The translations under genes and the position numbers were made by a program. Shown in pieces: positions 28,134 through 36,554 of a stretch of 64,000 nt of DNA. The stretch is from Nocardia sp. NBC_01730 (GTDB taxonomy: Bacteria; Actinomycetota; Actinomycetes; Mycobacteriales; Mycobacteriaceae). The stretch spans positions 6,882,001-6,946,000 of the forward strand of contig NZ_CP109162.1 in the NCBI RefSeq assembly GCF_035920445.1. The letters are read 5' to 3'. The notes beneath the pieces are model-generated. The model did no database searches, was not told where the DNA came from, and saw only the letters and a program-made list of their open reading frames with translations. Position 1 is the first letter of the stretch. Every line of letters starts with the position of its first letter.

Positions 28134-29016
28134 AACTCCTTGCTACCCGGCGAAGCAGGTCTCGCGTAGTCTTCTCGTCCATCGCCGTTTGTCCGATGGC
28201 GTCAGCCATCTCAGTGTAACGCTGCACCATTTCGGGCCTTTCCAGATAGAGATCGCTGCTCATCCCCCCGTCGAGGTAGACGACCGGCGGTTCGATCGGC
28301 CTGCCCTTGTTGTCGGTGCCGAAGTCCAAGATGACAAACGAGCCGTGCAGGATTCCGCGCGTGTATCCGCCCGACCACGGGTGGATACGCAGTGTGACGT
28401 TCGGTCTGGTGCTGACGTCTGCCAAATGGCGCAGCTGCTCGGCCATCACCTTTGGCCCCCCGACCATCCTGTGCAGCGCGGATTCATCGAGAAGCAGCTG
28501 GAGGTCCACCGGGCTGGCCTTGCGCGTGACGACCACCTGCCTGCTGCGGCGCACCCGCACGCGTTGCTCGATTTCCTCGGCCGAACCGTCGTACAGAAAA
28601 GCGCCGATCAATGCGCGTGCGTAGTCGTCGGTTTGCAGCAGTCCAGGTACCTGCACCGCGTAGGACGTGAGCCGTCGAGCGGATCGCTCCATACCGACGT
28701 ACATGTTGAAGGCATCGGAGAACAGCCCGCCCAGCGGAGTGATGCCGTCCTCGCCCCTGGCCGTCGCCGCGCGCGACGCCAACCCGACCGCCTGCTCGGT
28801 CTGCTCGGCGTTCACCTCGTACAACATGCACAGCTCGCGCACATCCTGACGGCGCGGCTTCACCGCCCGACCGGTTTCCAGGCGTTGTAGCCCGTTGAAG
28901 CTGAGTTGAACTTCCTCCGCGGCTATGGCGATCGTCAGTCCTCGGCCTTCGCGCGCTTCACGCAGAAATCTACCGAGCTGGCGGCGCAGCAGTGTCGGAG
29001 ACTCGTTCTCGGACAT
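28117..29016 (-). CDS. XRE regulator with DUF5753 domain
   Basis: 299 residues. Residues ~12-65 are an XRE helix-turn-helix (LGRFLREAREGRGLTIAIAA, then LSFNGLQRLETGR). Residues ~105-285 are DUF5753, with SYAVQVPGLLQTDDYARAL and HRMVGGPKVMAEQLRHL. This is the standard actinobacterial regulator partnered with DUF397 proteins, two of which follow directly. Confidence 0.94.
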   Translation of the reverse strand: MSENESPTLLRRQLGRFLREAREGRGLTIAIAAEEVQLSFNGLQRLETGRAVKPRRQDVRELCMLYEVNAEQTEQAVGLASRAATARGEDGITPLGGLFSDAFNMYVGMERSARRLTSYAVQVPGLLQTDDYARALIGAFLYDGSAEEIEQRVRVRRSRQVVVTRKASPVDLQLLLDESALHRMVGGPKVMAEQLRHLADVSTRPNVTLRIHPWSGGYTRGILHGSFVILDFGTDNKGRPIEPPVVYLDGGMSSDLYLERPEMVQRYTEMADAIGQTAMDEKTTRDLLRRVARSYDGDR

Positions 29017-29159
29017 CGGCTCTCCCCCAGGTACGTGAATCCAGCCCCTAATGTGATGTGCATCCAGTCCCGCGTTCCGCGTAATTCGGGGGTTGTGGAG
29101 GTAGTGGCTTGGCGTATCAGCTGGTCGGCGGGTCGGAGTGGAGAGGATTCCCTGATTCT

Positions 29160-29169
29160 GCCTAGAGAC
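29160..29169 (+). repeat. Direct repeat left of transposase
   Basis: GCCTAGAGAC, repeated exactly at 30953-30962 on the far side of the transposase gene. It could be a target-site duplication bounding an element of 1783 bp. No matching terminal inverted repeats were found just inside, so the boundary is tentative. Confidence 0.35.
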
Positions 29170-29225
29170 GCGATTCTTGTTGTTTCAGTGGATTGTTCTG
29201 CTGTTTTGTCGTAGCGTCTGGAGTC

Positions 29226-30935
29226 ATGTACGTGAAGACGACCAAGCGGGACAACAAGTCCGGCACGGTCAGGTATCTGCATCTGGCCCACAACGTGTGG
29301 GATCCGGTGAAGGGGCGGGCGACTCCGAAGGTGCTGTTTACCTTCGGCCGTGAGGACGAACTTGACCGTGACGCGGTGAAACGGCTGGTCGGGTCGTTGT
29401 CGCGGCTGCTCGAGCCGGGCGAGGGCCTGGCCGCCACAGCGGAGGGTGCGGGGTTGGAGTTCGTGTCCTCCAGGGCGTTCGGCGGGGCGTATGTGCTCGA
29501 TCATCTATGGCGGCGGCTGGGCATAGATACCATCGTGTCCCGGCTCGGGCAGCCGCGCCGCGGCCGGCCCCGGGACGTGAGCGCGACCGAGAGGGTTTTG
29601 TTCGGGCTGGTCGCCAACCGGGCGCTGGCGCCGTCGTCGAAACTGGCTGCCGCGGACTGGATCAACCACGACGTGCACATCGACAGACTGGCACAGACCA
29701 GCGACGATGCCTGTTATCGGGCGATGGACTGGCTGCACTCGGTGCGCGAGGAGTTGGAGAAGCAGGTGTTCGACCGGGTCGCGACCCTGCTCAACCTGGA
29801 GGTAGACCTGCTGTTTTTCGATACCACCTCAACATATTTCGAGCTCGCCGACGCCGACGACCCGATCGCCCGTGATGAGCGCGGCACCCCGATCCCCGGC
29901 AGCGAGACCACCGATGCGGCCGAGGGCGGGTTCCGTACCTACGGCAAGAGCAAGGACTCCCGTGACGACCTGCCGCAGATCGTGATCGGCATGGCCGTGA
30001 CCCGTGACGGGATCCCGGTGCGCGCCTGGTGCTGGCCGGGCAACGCGTCGGATCAGGCGCTGATCCGGCAGGTCAAAGACGACATGCGGGACTGGACACT
30101 GGCCAAGATCGTGCGGGTCACCGACCGCGGCTTCTCCTCCGCGGAAAACCGCCGCTACCTGCGCTCGGGCGATCACCACTACATCATCGGCGAGAAGATG
30201 CGGTCGGGCTCCGAAGAAGTCAAGGCAGCGATGTCGCGCCAAGGCCGCTACCTCGAGATCGCCGAGAACATGCGCGTCAAGGAAGTCCGCATCAGCGAGT
30301 CGGAACGGTTCGTGATCTGCCACAACCCCGAGGCCGCCGACCGTGACAAGCACATGCGTGAACAGCTCGTCGCCCAGCTGGGCGAGCTGATCGACGGCTC
30401 GGACACCCTGTCGGACTTCAAACGCGGCGAGTTGCGCGGCAAGATCTCAGCCAAGCCCGGACTGACCCGCTTCCTGCGCGTCACCCCGAGCGGGAAGCTG
30501 CGCATCGACGCCGCGAAGGTCAAGGCCGAAGCCAACTTCGACGGCAAGTACCTGCTGCGCTGCAGCGACCCGAAACTGTCTGCCGAAGACATCGCCCTGG
30601 GATACAAGCAGCTCCTCGAAGTCGAACGCGGCTGGCGCGACATGAAACAGGTCCTCGACCTGCGACCGGTCTACCACCGCCTCGAGGAACGCATCCGCGC
30701 CCACGTCATCCTCTGCTGGCTCGCGCTGCTGCTCATCCGCATCACCGAAACCACCACCGGCACAACCTGGTTCAATGCCCGCCGCGAACTCGACCGCCTC
30801 CACGTCGGCACCTTCACCGGCCCCACCGGCACCTTCCGCCGAACCACCGAACCCACCAAGCCCCAACGCGACCTACTCGCCAAGCTCGACATCCCTGCAC
30901 CCAAGCAGATCATCGAACTCACCCCAACCCCCTGA
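29226..30935 (+). mobile_element. IS1634-family transposase gene
   Basis: 569 residues from ATG 29226. Features typical of IS1634-group DDE transposases: FFDTTSTYFE (first Asp), YGKSKDSRDDLPQIVIGMAV in parts, a PGNASDQALIRQVKDD insertion, VTDRGFSSAENRRYL (second Asp) and LLEVERGWRDMKQVLDLRP with the final Glu, then HVILCWLALLLIR. The frame is uninterrupted, so it may be active. It is the only transposase in the window and lies inside the island that splits the ribosomal operon. Confidence 0.93.
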
Positions 30936-31247
30936 CCAGCACCGACACCCACGCCTAGAGACACGGTCTCCCGGCGCACTCACCCATGTCCACGCAGTTC
31001 AGGACCCAAATCGCGGCTCCAGGCGACCAGAATTACGCGGAATGCGGGCCAGTGATACCGCAAAACTCCATCCCGCCATGGTCTTTCGGAGAAGTTGGTC
31101 TGAATATTCAGATCAGGCCGAATGATCGACGCAAGGCTGATGTGCTGTGCGTGCGCCAGGCAGCTGAGCAGGGACATCGCGGGCACTGAACCCGAGCATT
31201 CCTCGATACGGCGCACCTCCGAATCCATTCGACGGTAGGGGATCACC
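30936..31247. other. Non-coding stretch right of transposase
   Basis: 312 bp between the transposase and the next operon. It holds the right copy of the GCCTAGAGAC direct repeat (30953-30962). Open frames here show no family resemblance. Confidence 0.5.
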
Positions 31248-31763
31248 ATGCAGGCTGGCCCGTTTCGAGACACCCCCGCGAGCCGGTGCGTGTTCTATCG
31301 CCGCATCGCCGGCCTCGCCGCGGGAGTCGACCCGCACACCGGACGGATCACGGTCCGGGCCGGAAGCGTATGGGGATTGGGGATGCCAGCGCATTGCGGG
31401 TATCAGGTCCGCGAAGAACTACGCCGCCATCAACACGCGATCGGACCGATCGTGTCATACCCGCGATCGCGCACCTGGACCTTCCTGGTCCGACCCGACC
31501 TACCGGAGTCGCCCGCATTGTTCGCCCAGCTGTACCGGGCAGGCGTAGCGGCGTACTGCCACGGCCAGGTGATCGCGTTGCCGTCTCCCACCGACCGTCC
31601 CCCTGCGATGCGTCATTGGGTCGAGCTGCCGCAGGACGGTTTCCGGCCCTCGGCGGCGGTGGTGATTACTGCGATCAGCCGATGCCTGCCCGCTCGGGCG
31701 ATCGATCTGTCCTTGCTCGGCGTCGCCGTCGGGAACTGTGCCCAGGCACGGGGAGCGCGATGA
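31248..31763 (+). CDS. Unknown protein, paralogue of the 47.7-kb gene
   Basis: 171 residues of unknown function. It is clearly related to the protein at 47725-48183: both share CxxYRR/CAYYRH, then AGVDPHTGRITVRAG / AGVHPEIGRIVVRAG, GPIVSYPRSRTWTFLVRPDL / GPIISHVRSGRWTFLIHPDL, IALPSPxD and QDGFRPS / QNGFRPS. The TWTFLVRPDL strand followed by a cysteine-poor core could be a small alpha/beta fold; no catalytic motif is evident. The stop overlaps the next start by ATGA. Confidence 0.7.
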   Translation: MQAGPFRDTPASRCVFYRRIAGLAAGVDPHTGRITVRAGSVWGLGMPAHCGYQVREELRRHQHAIGPIVSYPRSRTWTFLVRPDLPESPALFAQLYRAGVAAYCHGQVIALPSPTDRPPAMRHWVELPQDGFRPSAAVVITAISRCLPARAIDLSLLGVAVGNCAQARGAR

Positions 31764-32317
31764 CAGATGAAGTCCGAACACAGCCGCACTCGACACGTTC
31801 TCCTTCCGCGCAAGCTGAGCTGCGCTTGCCAGGCACTCGCGCCTTCTTCGACATCTTCAACGCTCGTACCGGGCCTGCCGACGCGACGATGGTGTCCGCC
31901 GTGGGGCTGCTCGGAGTCTGGGCTCGGCACTACGAGGACGGCAGGCCCGGACGACCGATGAGCCGTCGGCTCGCCTATCTGATGGACCTGCACATCTGGG
32001 CCATCGACCAGCATGTCGAGGACGCGCTCGCAGCGGCATGCCGACGCGGCTACCGGCCCGGTCCGGATGCTCAGGAGATGCCTTACTCCTACGGGGAGAT
32101 GGTGAGCCTGCTCACCGCCGACTTCGTGCAATGCCGTCGCGAAGAGCGGCAGCCCGGCGGAATCACCGAAGACCAAGTGCTCCATCATGTGCGGCACTGG
32201 GACGGGTTCAACGCCATGGTGGAAGCGGTGGCAACCGGGAGCGTACGGCTGCGGGTTTCGCAGAGCATCGCCGAGCACACACATCTAGAGTCCGATCCGG
32301 CCGAACCGGAGCCATGA
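31760..32317 (+). CDS. Unknown helical protein, second gene of three-gene operon
   Basis: 185 residues from the ATG overlapping the previous stop; longer in-frame extensions upstream are shadows of the first gene. Mainly alpha-helical (MSRRLAYLMDLHIWAIDQHV). It occupies the same position as the DUF4254 gene in the related pair at 47.3-48.2 kb, with a weakly similar helix, but it is not a clear DUF4254 member. Function unknown. Confidence 0.65.
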   Translation: MTDEVRTQPHSTRSPSAQAELRLPGTRAFFDIFNARTGPADATMVSAVGLLGVWARHYEDGRPGRPMSRRLAYLMDLHIWAIDQHVEDALAAACRRGYRPGPDAQEMPYSYGEMVSLLTADFVQCRREERQPGGITEDQVLHHVRHWDGFNAMVEAVATGSVRLRVSQSIAEHTHLESDPAEPEP

Positions 32318-32523
32318 CCACTCCGCGCCCGCACGAGCCCGACGTTCACCTGCGCGTTCACCTCGGCGGCGTCAGCCTGGACTTCGCTGCTTGCCGCACC
32401 GCGGCAATGCGGTTCCTGCGAGAATGGCGCACTGTTCGCGCTGCCGAAGACATAGCCGTGATTCCTGGCAACGCAATCGGATTGGCGCGACTACCGTGTG
32501 AACGCCTCTACCTCGAACCATGA
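32314..32523 (+). CDS. Small unknown protein, third gene of operon
   Basis: 69 residues, starting at an ATG that overlaps the previous stop (ATGA). Contains VHLRVHLGGVSLDFAACRTA and ends ARLPCERLYLEP. No family is recognised. The coupled start and compact operon support it as real. Confidence 0.5.
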   Translation: MTTPRPHEPDVHLRVHLGGVSLDFAACRTAAMRFLREWRTVRAAEDIAVIPGNAIGLARLPCERLYLEP

Positions 32524-32606
32524 CGCCGGGTAGCCGGTCGAGGCATCCCCGGACGCGGGACTTTCGTTCGCGGAGATATTCCTTCGCCCTTGTCGCGCTT
32601 ACCGAT

Positions 32607-32665
32607 CGGCGGTAGTGAAATGGTGGTTTCCACCGGGCGCACGAGCCACCATTTCACTACCGCCG
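32607..32665. repeat. Dispersed hairpin repeat, copy C (perfect)
   Basis: CGGCGGTAGTGAAATGGTGG (32607-32626) is perfectly complementary to 32646-32665, with a 19-base loop. It lies between convergent genes. There is no T tract, so it may be a bidirectional terminator or a REP/MITE-like element rather than a classical terminator. Confidence 0.8.
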
Positions 32666-32803
32666 TTCCTTCTCCTCGAAGTGGTCGCAGATGCGGCGGA
32701 CGGCCCCGGTGCTGGCACGGGCAGTTGACGATCTCGTCGTTGATCGTTCGCCCCTGTCGGACTCGTCGGGGCCGTCGTTGCCCTGTGGTGTGATCAGCCC
32801 TGA

Positions 32804-33094
32804 TCAAAGGCAGTACGGGATGCTGGGAGGTGGCGCACCGTGCTGGTCAACGGACTCGGCCGCACGCAGGGTCGCCGCACCCGAGCGTTGCAGTCGAGCC
32901 GCCGTCTCCTGGATGGCTAGATCCACGAGTCGCACTGCAGCGCCGCATGATTCCAGAACAGCGGTGTCTAACAGCGCGGCATCCATGTCGTCCACGGCGG
33001 GGCGACCGGCGGTGGCGACCCGTAGCCCCGCTGCGGCGAAAGCGCCCGCGAGGGTGCGCGCGTCGTCAGGATGTGGGTACTGTTCGTCCGGCAT
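32804..33094 (-). CDS. EspC-like T7SS-associated small protein
   Basis: 96 residues. The pattern DDARTLAGAFAAAG, then LLDTAVLESCGAA and LQRSGAATLRAAES matches the neighbouring protein at 34223-34540 and the EspC/DUF2580-type family of ESX secretion-associated proteins. It is divergent from the YbaB-toxin operon (127 bp between starts) and has a GGGGG ribosome-binding site. Probably a secretion partner or substrate; its own toxin is not adjacent. Confidence 0.65.
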   Translation of the reverse strand: MPDEQYPHPDDARTLAGAFAAAGLRVATAGRPAVDDMDAALLDTAVLESCGAAVRLVDLAIQETAARLQRSGAATLRAAESVDQHGAPPPSIPYCL

Positions 33095-33221
33095 CGGCCG
33101 CCCCCTTGTCCAACCTCGGCCTGTAGCGCGTCAGATTAACGCATCCCTCGATTTCGCCGGTCTCATGGATTCCCAACCTTCTCGCGAACAACTAAGCTCG
33201 GGGGAGTAGTACGGGGGTGAC

Positions 33222-34145
33222 ATGGGGGATCGGAGCTCGGAGACTCAGCGGATCGAGCGACTCCAGGACGTTATGGCGCGCACGCGGGGGACGGCCTCGT
33301 CCTCGGACGGTTCCGTCACCGTCGTGGTCGGCGCGAACGGCGTGCTGCAACCCATCGAGTTGGGTGACGGGGCGGTGAGGCTGACCGTGCACCAGTTGGC
33401 CGATGTCGTCGTGGAACTGCACAAGCTCGCGTTCGCGCAGGCCGCGGCCGCCGTACGAGAGGCCGTCGAGCAACTCGGCGGCGGGAACAATGCGGCCCGG
33501 TCCGAGGGCGACTCGACTCCTGCAGTCTGTGACGACCCCGCTGGATCAGACCACTCGCCCGAGGGCCGCCCTCGCCGCGGCGTCGGCGATTACTCCCGTT
33601 CGGGTTCCGATACCGATACCGATACCGGCTTCGGCTCCGATTCGGGTTTCGGCTCCAGCTCTGGCTCCGGCACAGGCTCTGGCCTCAACCCCCGTTCTGG
33701 CCCCAGCCCTGGCCCCCACCCCAGACTCGAAACCTCCTCCGGCCCTCGCCCCGGCCGTGCTTCTCCCTCCGGCTCTGCCTCTGAAAGCGACGCAGCGCAA
33801 GATGAGTCGATGGCGCACGTCATCCAACCGTTCGCAAAGCCGGATGATGACGACGACCTCTACTTCACCGCAACACCCGAGCCGCCCCCACCTCGAAGAA
33901 CACCGCGACCTGTCGAGGTGGCAGCTACGAATGGCGCCGACGTGCATCGTATCCCTCTGGTGCCCAAGTCCTTTCGCAGCGACGAGGATCGGCGAGCCGT
34001 CAACAGGCCGACCGAGGCGACTCACGCGGTCGGTGAGCCTGCGCCCCTACCGGAGTGGCTCGAACCGCAGTTGCCAGAATTCGGCTCCGAAGAACTCCAC
34101 CCGCTCTACGATCACTGGGACGACTGGGATGTGGGGCGGCGCTAG
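33222..34145 (+). CDS. YbaB/EbfC-like protein with long disordered tail
   Basis: 307 residues. Residues ~5-90 form a YbaB-like domain (SVTVVVGANGVLQPIEL, then an Ala-rich helix). Residues ~95-190 are Ser/Gly/Asp/Pro repeats (for example SDTDTDTGFGSDSGFG), and the rest is Pro-rich and acidic. YbaB-like proteins commonly sit beside actinobacterial WXG100/EspC genes; similar ones occur here at 37274 and 53160. It is probably a cytosolic accessory of the T7SS toxin operon. Confidence 0.75.
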   Translation: MGDRSSETQRIERLQDVMARTRGTASSSDGSVTVVVGANGVLQPIELGDGAVRLTVHQLADVVVELHKLAFAQAAAAVREAVEQLGGGNNAARSEGDSTPAVCDDPAGSDHSPEGRPRRGVGDYSRSGSDTDTDTGFGSDSGFGSSSGSGTGSGLNPRSGPSPGPHPRLETSSGPRPGRASPSGSASESDAAQDESMAHVIQPFAKPDDDDDLYFTATPEPPPPRRTPRPVEVAATNGADVHRIPLVPKSFRSDEDRRAVNRPTEATHAVGEPAPLPEWLEPQLPEFGSEELHPLYDHWDDWDVGRR

Positions 34146-34222
34146 CGATGGCGATCGCATCCCGTCGCACGGCTGGCTATAGTGGTCGCCACGAAACACC
34201 GTGTGCGACAAAGGGGGATACG

Positions 34223-34540
34223 GTGGGTGCGCTCGAACAGTTTCACGTCGACCCGGACGACATCCGGAGGTTGGCGGACACCTTCGCAGCTACGACGTCA
34301 ACGATCAGCGCTGTGGGCCTGCGCAATTCGCTCGCCGCCGGAGTCCCGGACGGACTGGCGGAAACCAGCGTTCTCGGGGCCTGCGGCACCGCAATCGCCG
34401 CGGTCGATCGCGCGGCCCTCGGAGCCGCTGCGGGCATGCAGACCCTTGGCGACGCCACAGACACGGTGATCAGCCAGTTCCTGGCCCAAGATGGGAACCG
34501 CGCCGCCGAAATGACCGAAATGGGACTGGATCTGCCGTGA
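34223..34540 (+). CDS. EspC-like T7SS partner protein
   Basis: 105 residues, GTG start with AAGGGGG upstream. HVDPDDIRRLADTFAATTST and a helical C-terminus match the EspC/DUF2580-like group. The stop overlaps the start of the toxin gene (GTGA), as expected for a secretion partner or chaperone encoded with its toxin. Confidence 0.78.
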   Translation: MGALEQFHVDPDDIRRLADTFAATTSTISAVGLRNSLAAGVPDGLAETSVLGACGTAIAAVDRAALGAAAGMQTLGDATDTVISQFLAQDGNRAAEMTEMGLDLP

Positions 34541-35580
34541 ACGCACTCACGAAATCCCAGATACTCGCGCTACGACCCGATGCCCTGACCACTCAGGCTG
34601 AGCAGTGGGCACAGCAGGCCCACGAGCTCACCGGAGCGTTGGACACCCAGTATCGCGCGGTGGACAAGTCGCTCGACACCTGGCAGGGCGACTCGGGCAA
34701 TGCGATGCGCGACCAATACGAACTGCTTCACTCCGACACCGGCAAGCTCCGCAGTGCCCTCGAGGTGGGCGCCGAGGCCGCGCGCGCCGGTGCCACCGAG
34801 CTCGCGGCGGCGCAGGCCGCCGTCGCCGCGGCCGTGCGGATCGCCGAAGAGAAGGGCTACGCGGTCGCCGAGGACGGAACCTGCACGCCCGCGACTTCCG
34901 CACAGCAGACGCTGCTGGCGACCGTGAGCGACTCCGGCCAGCTCCAGAAGGCGATGGGGGCACTGGAAACCGACGCGGAAACTCGGACTGCCGCGATCAA
35001 GCAGGCTCTTGCCCAAGCGAATACCGCCGACGCAGCCGCGACCCAAGCGATCGCCGATGCCTTCGCCGACCTGCCGAGATCAGATCAGATGCCGGCCGGG
35101 CAACCGCAAGCCAAGCCCGTCAACGACAAGATCGATAACTGGAACGACCTGGGCGAGAACGAGAAGGCAGTTTGCTTGCAAAACCCTCGAGACTGCAATA
35201 ACTCCCGGGAGCGGCGCGACATGGATATCGCTCAGGCGGAATCCGTCAACGCGTTTCCCGGCGATCCCGAGTCGACCCGACAGGACGCCGCCAGGCACTG
35301 CATCTGGCAGGCACTGACCACAGAATCCGCGAGCGCCGACTTCGCCAAGCGAATGGCGGATGCCCACGAAAGGGACAAGCCGAGCCCGTTGCGTGGCTCC
35401 AAAGAAATGGACGAGTGGAACAACCACACCGGCCGGGAGCTCGGTTTGCGCCTGGAAGGTGATCGGCAGGCGATTATCGACACTTGCATCCGATATGCGC
35501 ACGACGCGCAGCTCGTTGACCCGAACAACATGAACTACAACAACGTCGATGGGACGTCCCTTGTCATCATCAGAGAGTGA
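34537..35580 (+). CDS. T7SS polymorphic toxin, WXG-like N-terminus, DUF6973-like C-terminus
   Basis: 347 residues from GTG 34537. The N-terminal ~100 residues are helical with a WxG turn (LDTWQGDSG), and an Ala-rich coiled region continues to ~200. The C-terminal ~110 residues contain DAARHCIWQA, AHERDK and MDEWNNHTGRELG, a His-plus-Asn-Gly-Arg pattern resembling DUF6973 toxin-like domains. The activity is not known. An EspC-like gene overlaps upstream and a small membrane protein overlaps downstream (candidate immunity). Part of this tail is duplicated at 35881-36003. Confidence 0.8.
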   Translation: MNALTKSQILALRPDALTTQAEQWAQQAHELTGALDTQYRAVDKSLDTWQGDSGNAMRDQYELLHSDTGKLRSALEVGAEAARAGATELAAAQAAVAAAVRIAEEKGYAVAEDGTCTPATSAQQTLLATVSDSGQLQKAMGALETDAETRTAAIKQALAQANTADAAATQAIADAFADLPRSDQMPAGQPQAKPVNDKIDNWNDLGENEKAVCLQNPRDCNNSRERRDMDIAQAESVNAFPGDPESTRQDAARHCIWQALTTESASADFAKRMADAHERDKPSPLRGSKEMDEWNNHTGRELGLRLEGDRQAIIDTCIRYAHDAQLVDPNNMNYNNVDGTSLVIIRE

Positions 35581-35860
35581 GGTCGGCCGTAAAGGCAAGG
35601 GGCTTGGTCAGGTGCTGTGCCGGGTCTTGACGCTACTGGCCTCGTTCTGCGCGGCATGGCCATTCATGATCCTGTACACAGACCCGGATACCGACCTCGT
35701 CCCGTTCCCTTGGGACTACCGGACAGCGCCGCTTGTGGCGCTGCTCATCTCGGCTGCCGTGTGGTTCGCCTTCCCGCGGGCGCGGTGGGAGGCGGTCGCC
35801 TTCACGGTCGGGGTATGGGCGCTGAGCGCGATGATGGTGTACCTCACCAGGAGCTTCTGA
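35549..35860 (+). CDS. Small three-helix membrane protein, candidate immunity
   Basis: 103 residues with three hydrophobic segments (VLTLLASFCAAWPFMILY; LVALLISAAVWFAF; FTVGVWALSAMMVYL). It overlaps the toxin 3' end by 32 bp if the ATG at 35549 is used. Position and size fit an immunity protein for the DUF6973-like toxin, with the membrane location hinting at where the toxin acts. No homology supports this. Confidence 0.6.
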   Translation: MGRPLSSSESEVGRKGKGLGQVLCRVLTLLASFCAAWPFMILYTDPDTDLVPFPWDYRTAPLVALLISAAVWFAFPRARWEAVAFTVGVWALSAMMVYLTRSF

Positions 35861-35880
35861 GAGCGCGCTCCCGTCGGCAG

Positions 35881-36003
35881 ATCGGTTTGCGCCTGGAGAG
35901 GGCCGGCAGGCGATTACCGATACTTGCATGGTGTACGCGCGAGGCGCCGCTCGTCGACCCGACCAACATGAATGACAACAACGTCGACGGGACGTCCCTT
36001 GTC
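35881..36003 (+). pseudogene. Duplicated tail remnant of the DUF6973-like toxin
   Basis: This stretch repeats 35440-35565, the last ~40 codons of the toxin, with about 85% identity by eye, including ATCGGTTTGCGCCTGGA, GGCAGGCGATTA and GGGACGTCCCTTGTC. Small indels break the frame and no start or upstream domain is present. It looks like an orphan toxin tip, the kind of fragment left by cassette exchange in polymorphic-toxin loci. Confidence 0.85.
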
Positions 36004-36023
36004 TCGCCTCGGCGCCCAGATCA

Positions 36024-36253
36024 TCAGCCGTCCGGGTCGTCGCGGAAGTCGTCTGCGGGGATGTCGTCGACGCGTTCGGCAAGTGCGGGATCACCGCTCG
36101 CGAAACGTCTCAGACGCAATGGCTGCGATCGGCGGCGCACCCGCATCGCGGCCAAATGTATCGCGTTGCGGATGGTCTCTGCTTCGCTGATGCCGCTGCG
36201 CTCTGCCGCGTCCCCCTGATGACGGCCAAGTCGTCGGTATCGGCGTAGACCAT
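36024..36253 (-). pseudogene. Frameshifted VapB-like RHH antitoxin
   Basis: From an ATG at 36253 one frame reads MVYADTDDLAVIRG, and the next frame continues AAERSGISEAETIRNAIHLA to a stop at 36024. Together they match ribbon-helix-helix antitoxins of VapB/CopG type. One base is missing in a run of five C (plus strand, near 36218). No PIN-domain toxin follows. Either a decayed orphan antitoxin or a sequencing error. Confidence 0.7.
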
Positions 36254-36554
36254 GGTGCGCTCGAGAGGTATATGAGCACTGTGGCATAGATGTGCCCCTC
36301 GGCGGCCGCGTGGATCAGGGTGACCCCGTCGGCGCTGCGGAGAAGGCTGCGCCGTTCTCGAGGTGGTCGATAACGGACACCTGCACGGTCGGGCACAGCG
36401 GCTTCGTTGGCCCTCGAGCAGGTGGAGGCGCTTGCGCCGCCGTCTACGTAACGACGGCGTGCGGGCCCGCTTGACCAGGCATGCAGGTATCGCTGGTGGC
36501 GGGCCCGAAAGTGAGCCGAATCCCGTTGCCGGGCGCGCTTGGCCTGTGCGGGAC
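36254..36554. other. Non-coding stretch
   Basis: About 300 bp between the broken antitoxin and the second Uma2 gene. Frames here are short, Arg-rich shadows. One minus-strand stretch (ADGVTLIHAAAEGHIYATV) has a faint ankyrin look but is too short to assign. Confidence 0.4.

Noticed and set aside
30980..31273. 97-residue minus-strand frame right of the transposase
   Set aside because: No family resemblance, no ribosome-binding site, overlaps the start of a better supported plus-strand gene.
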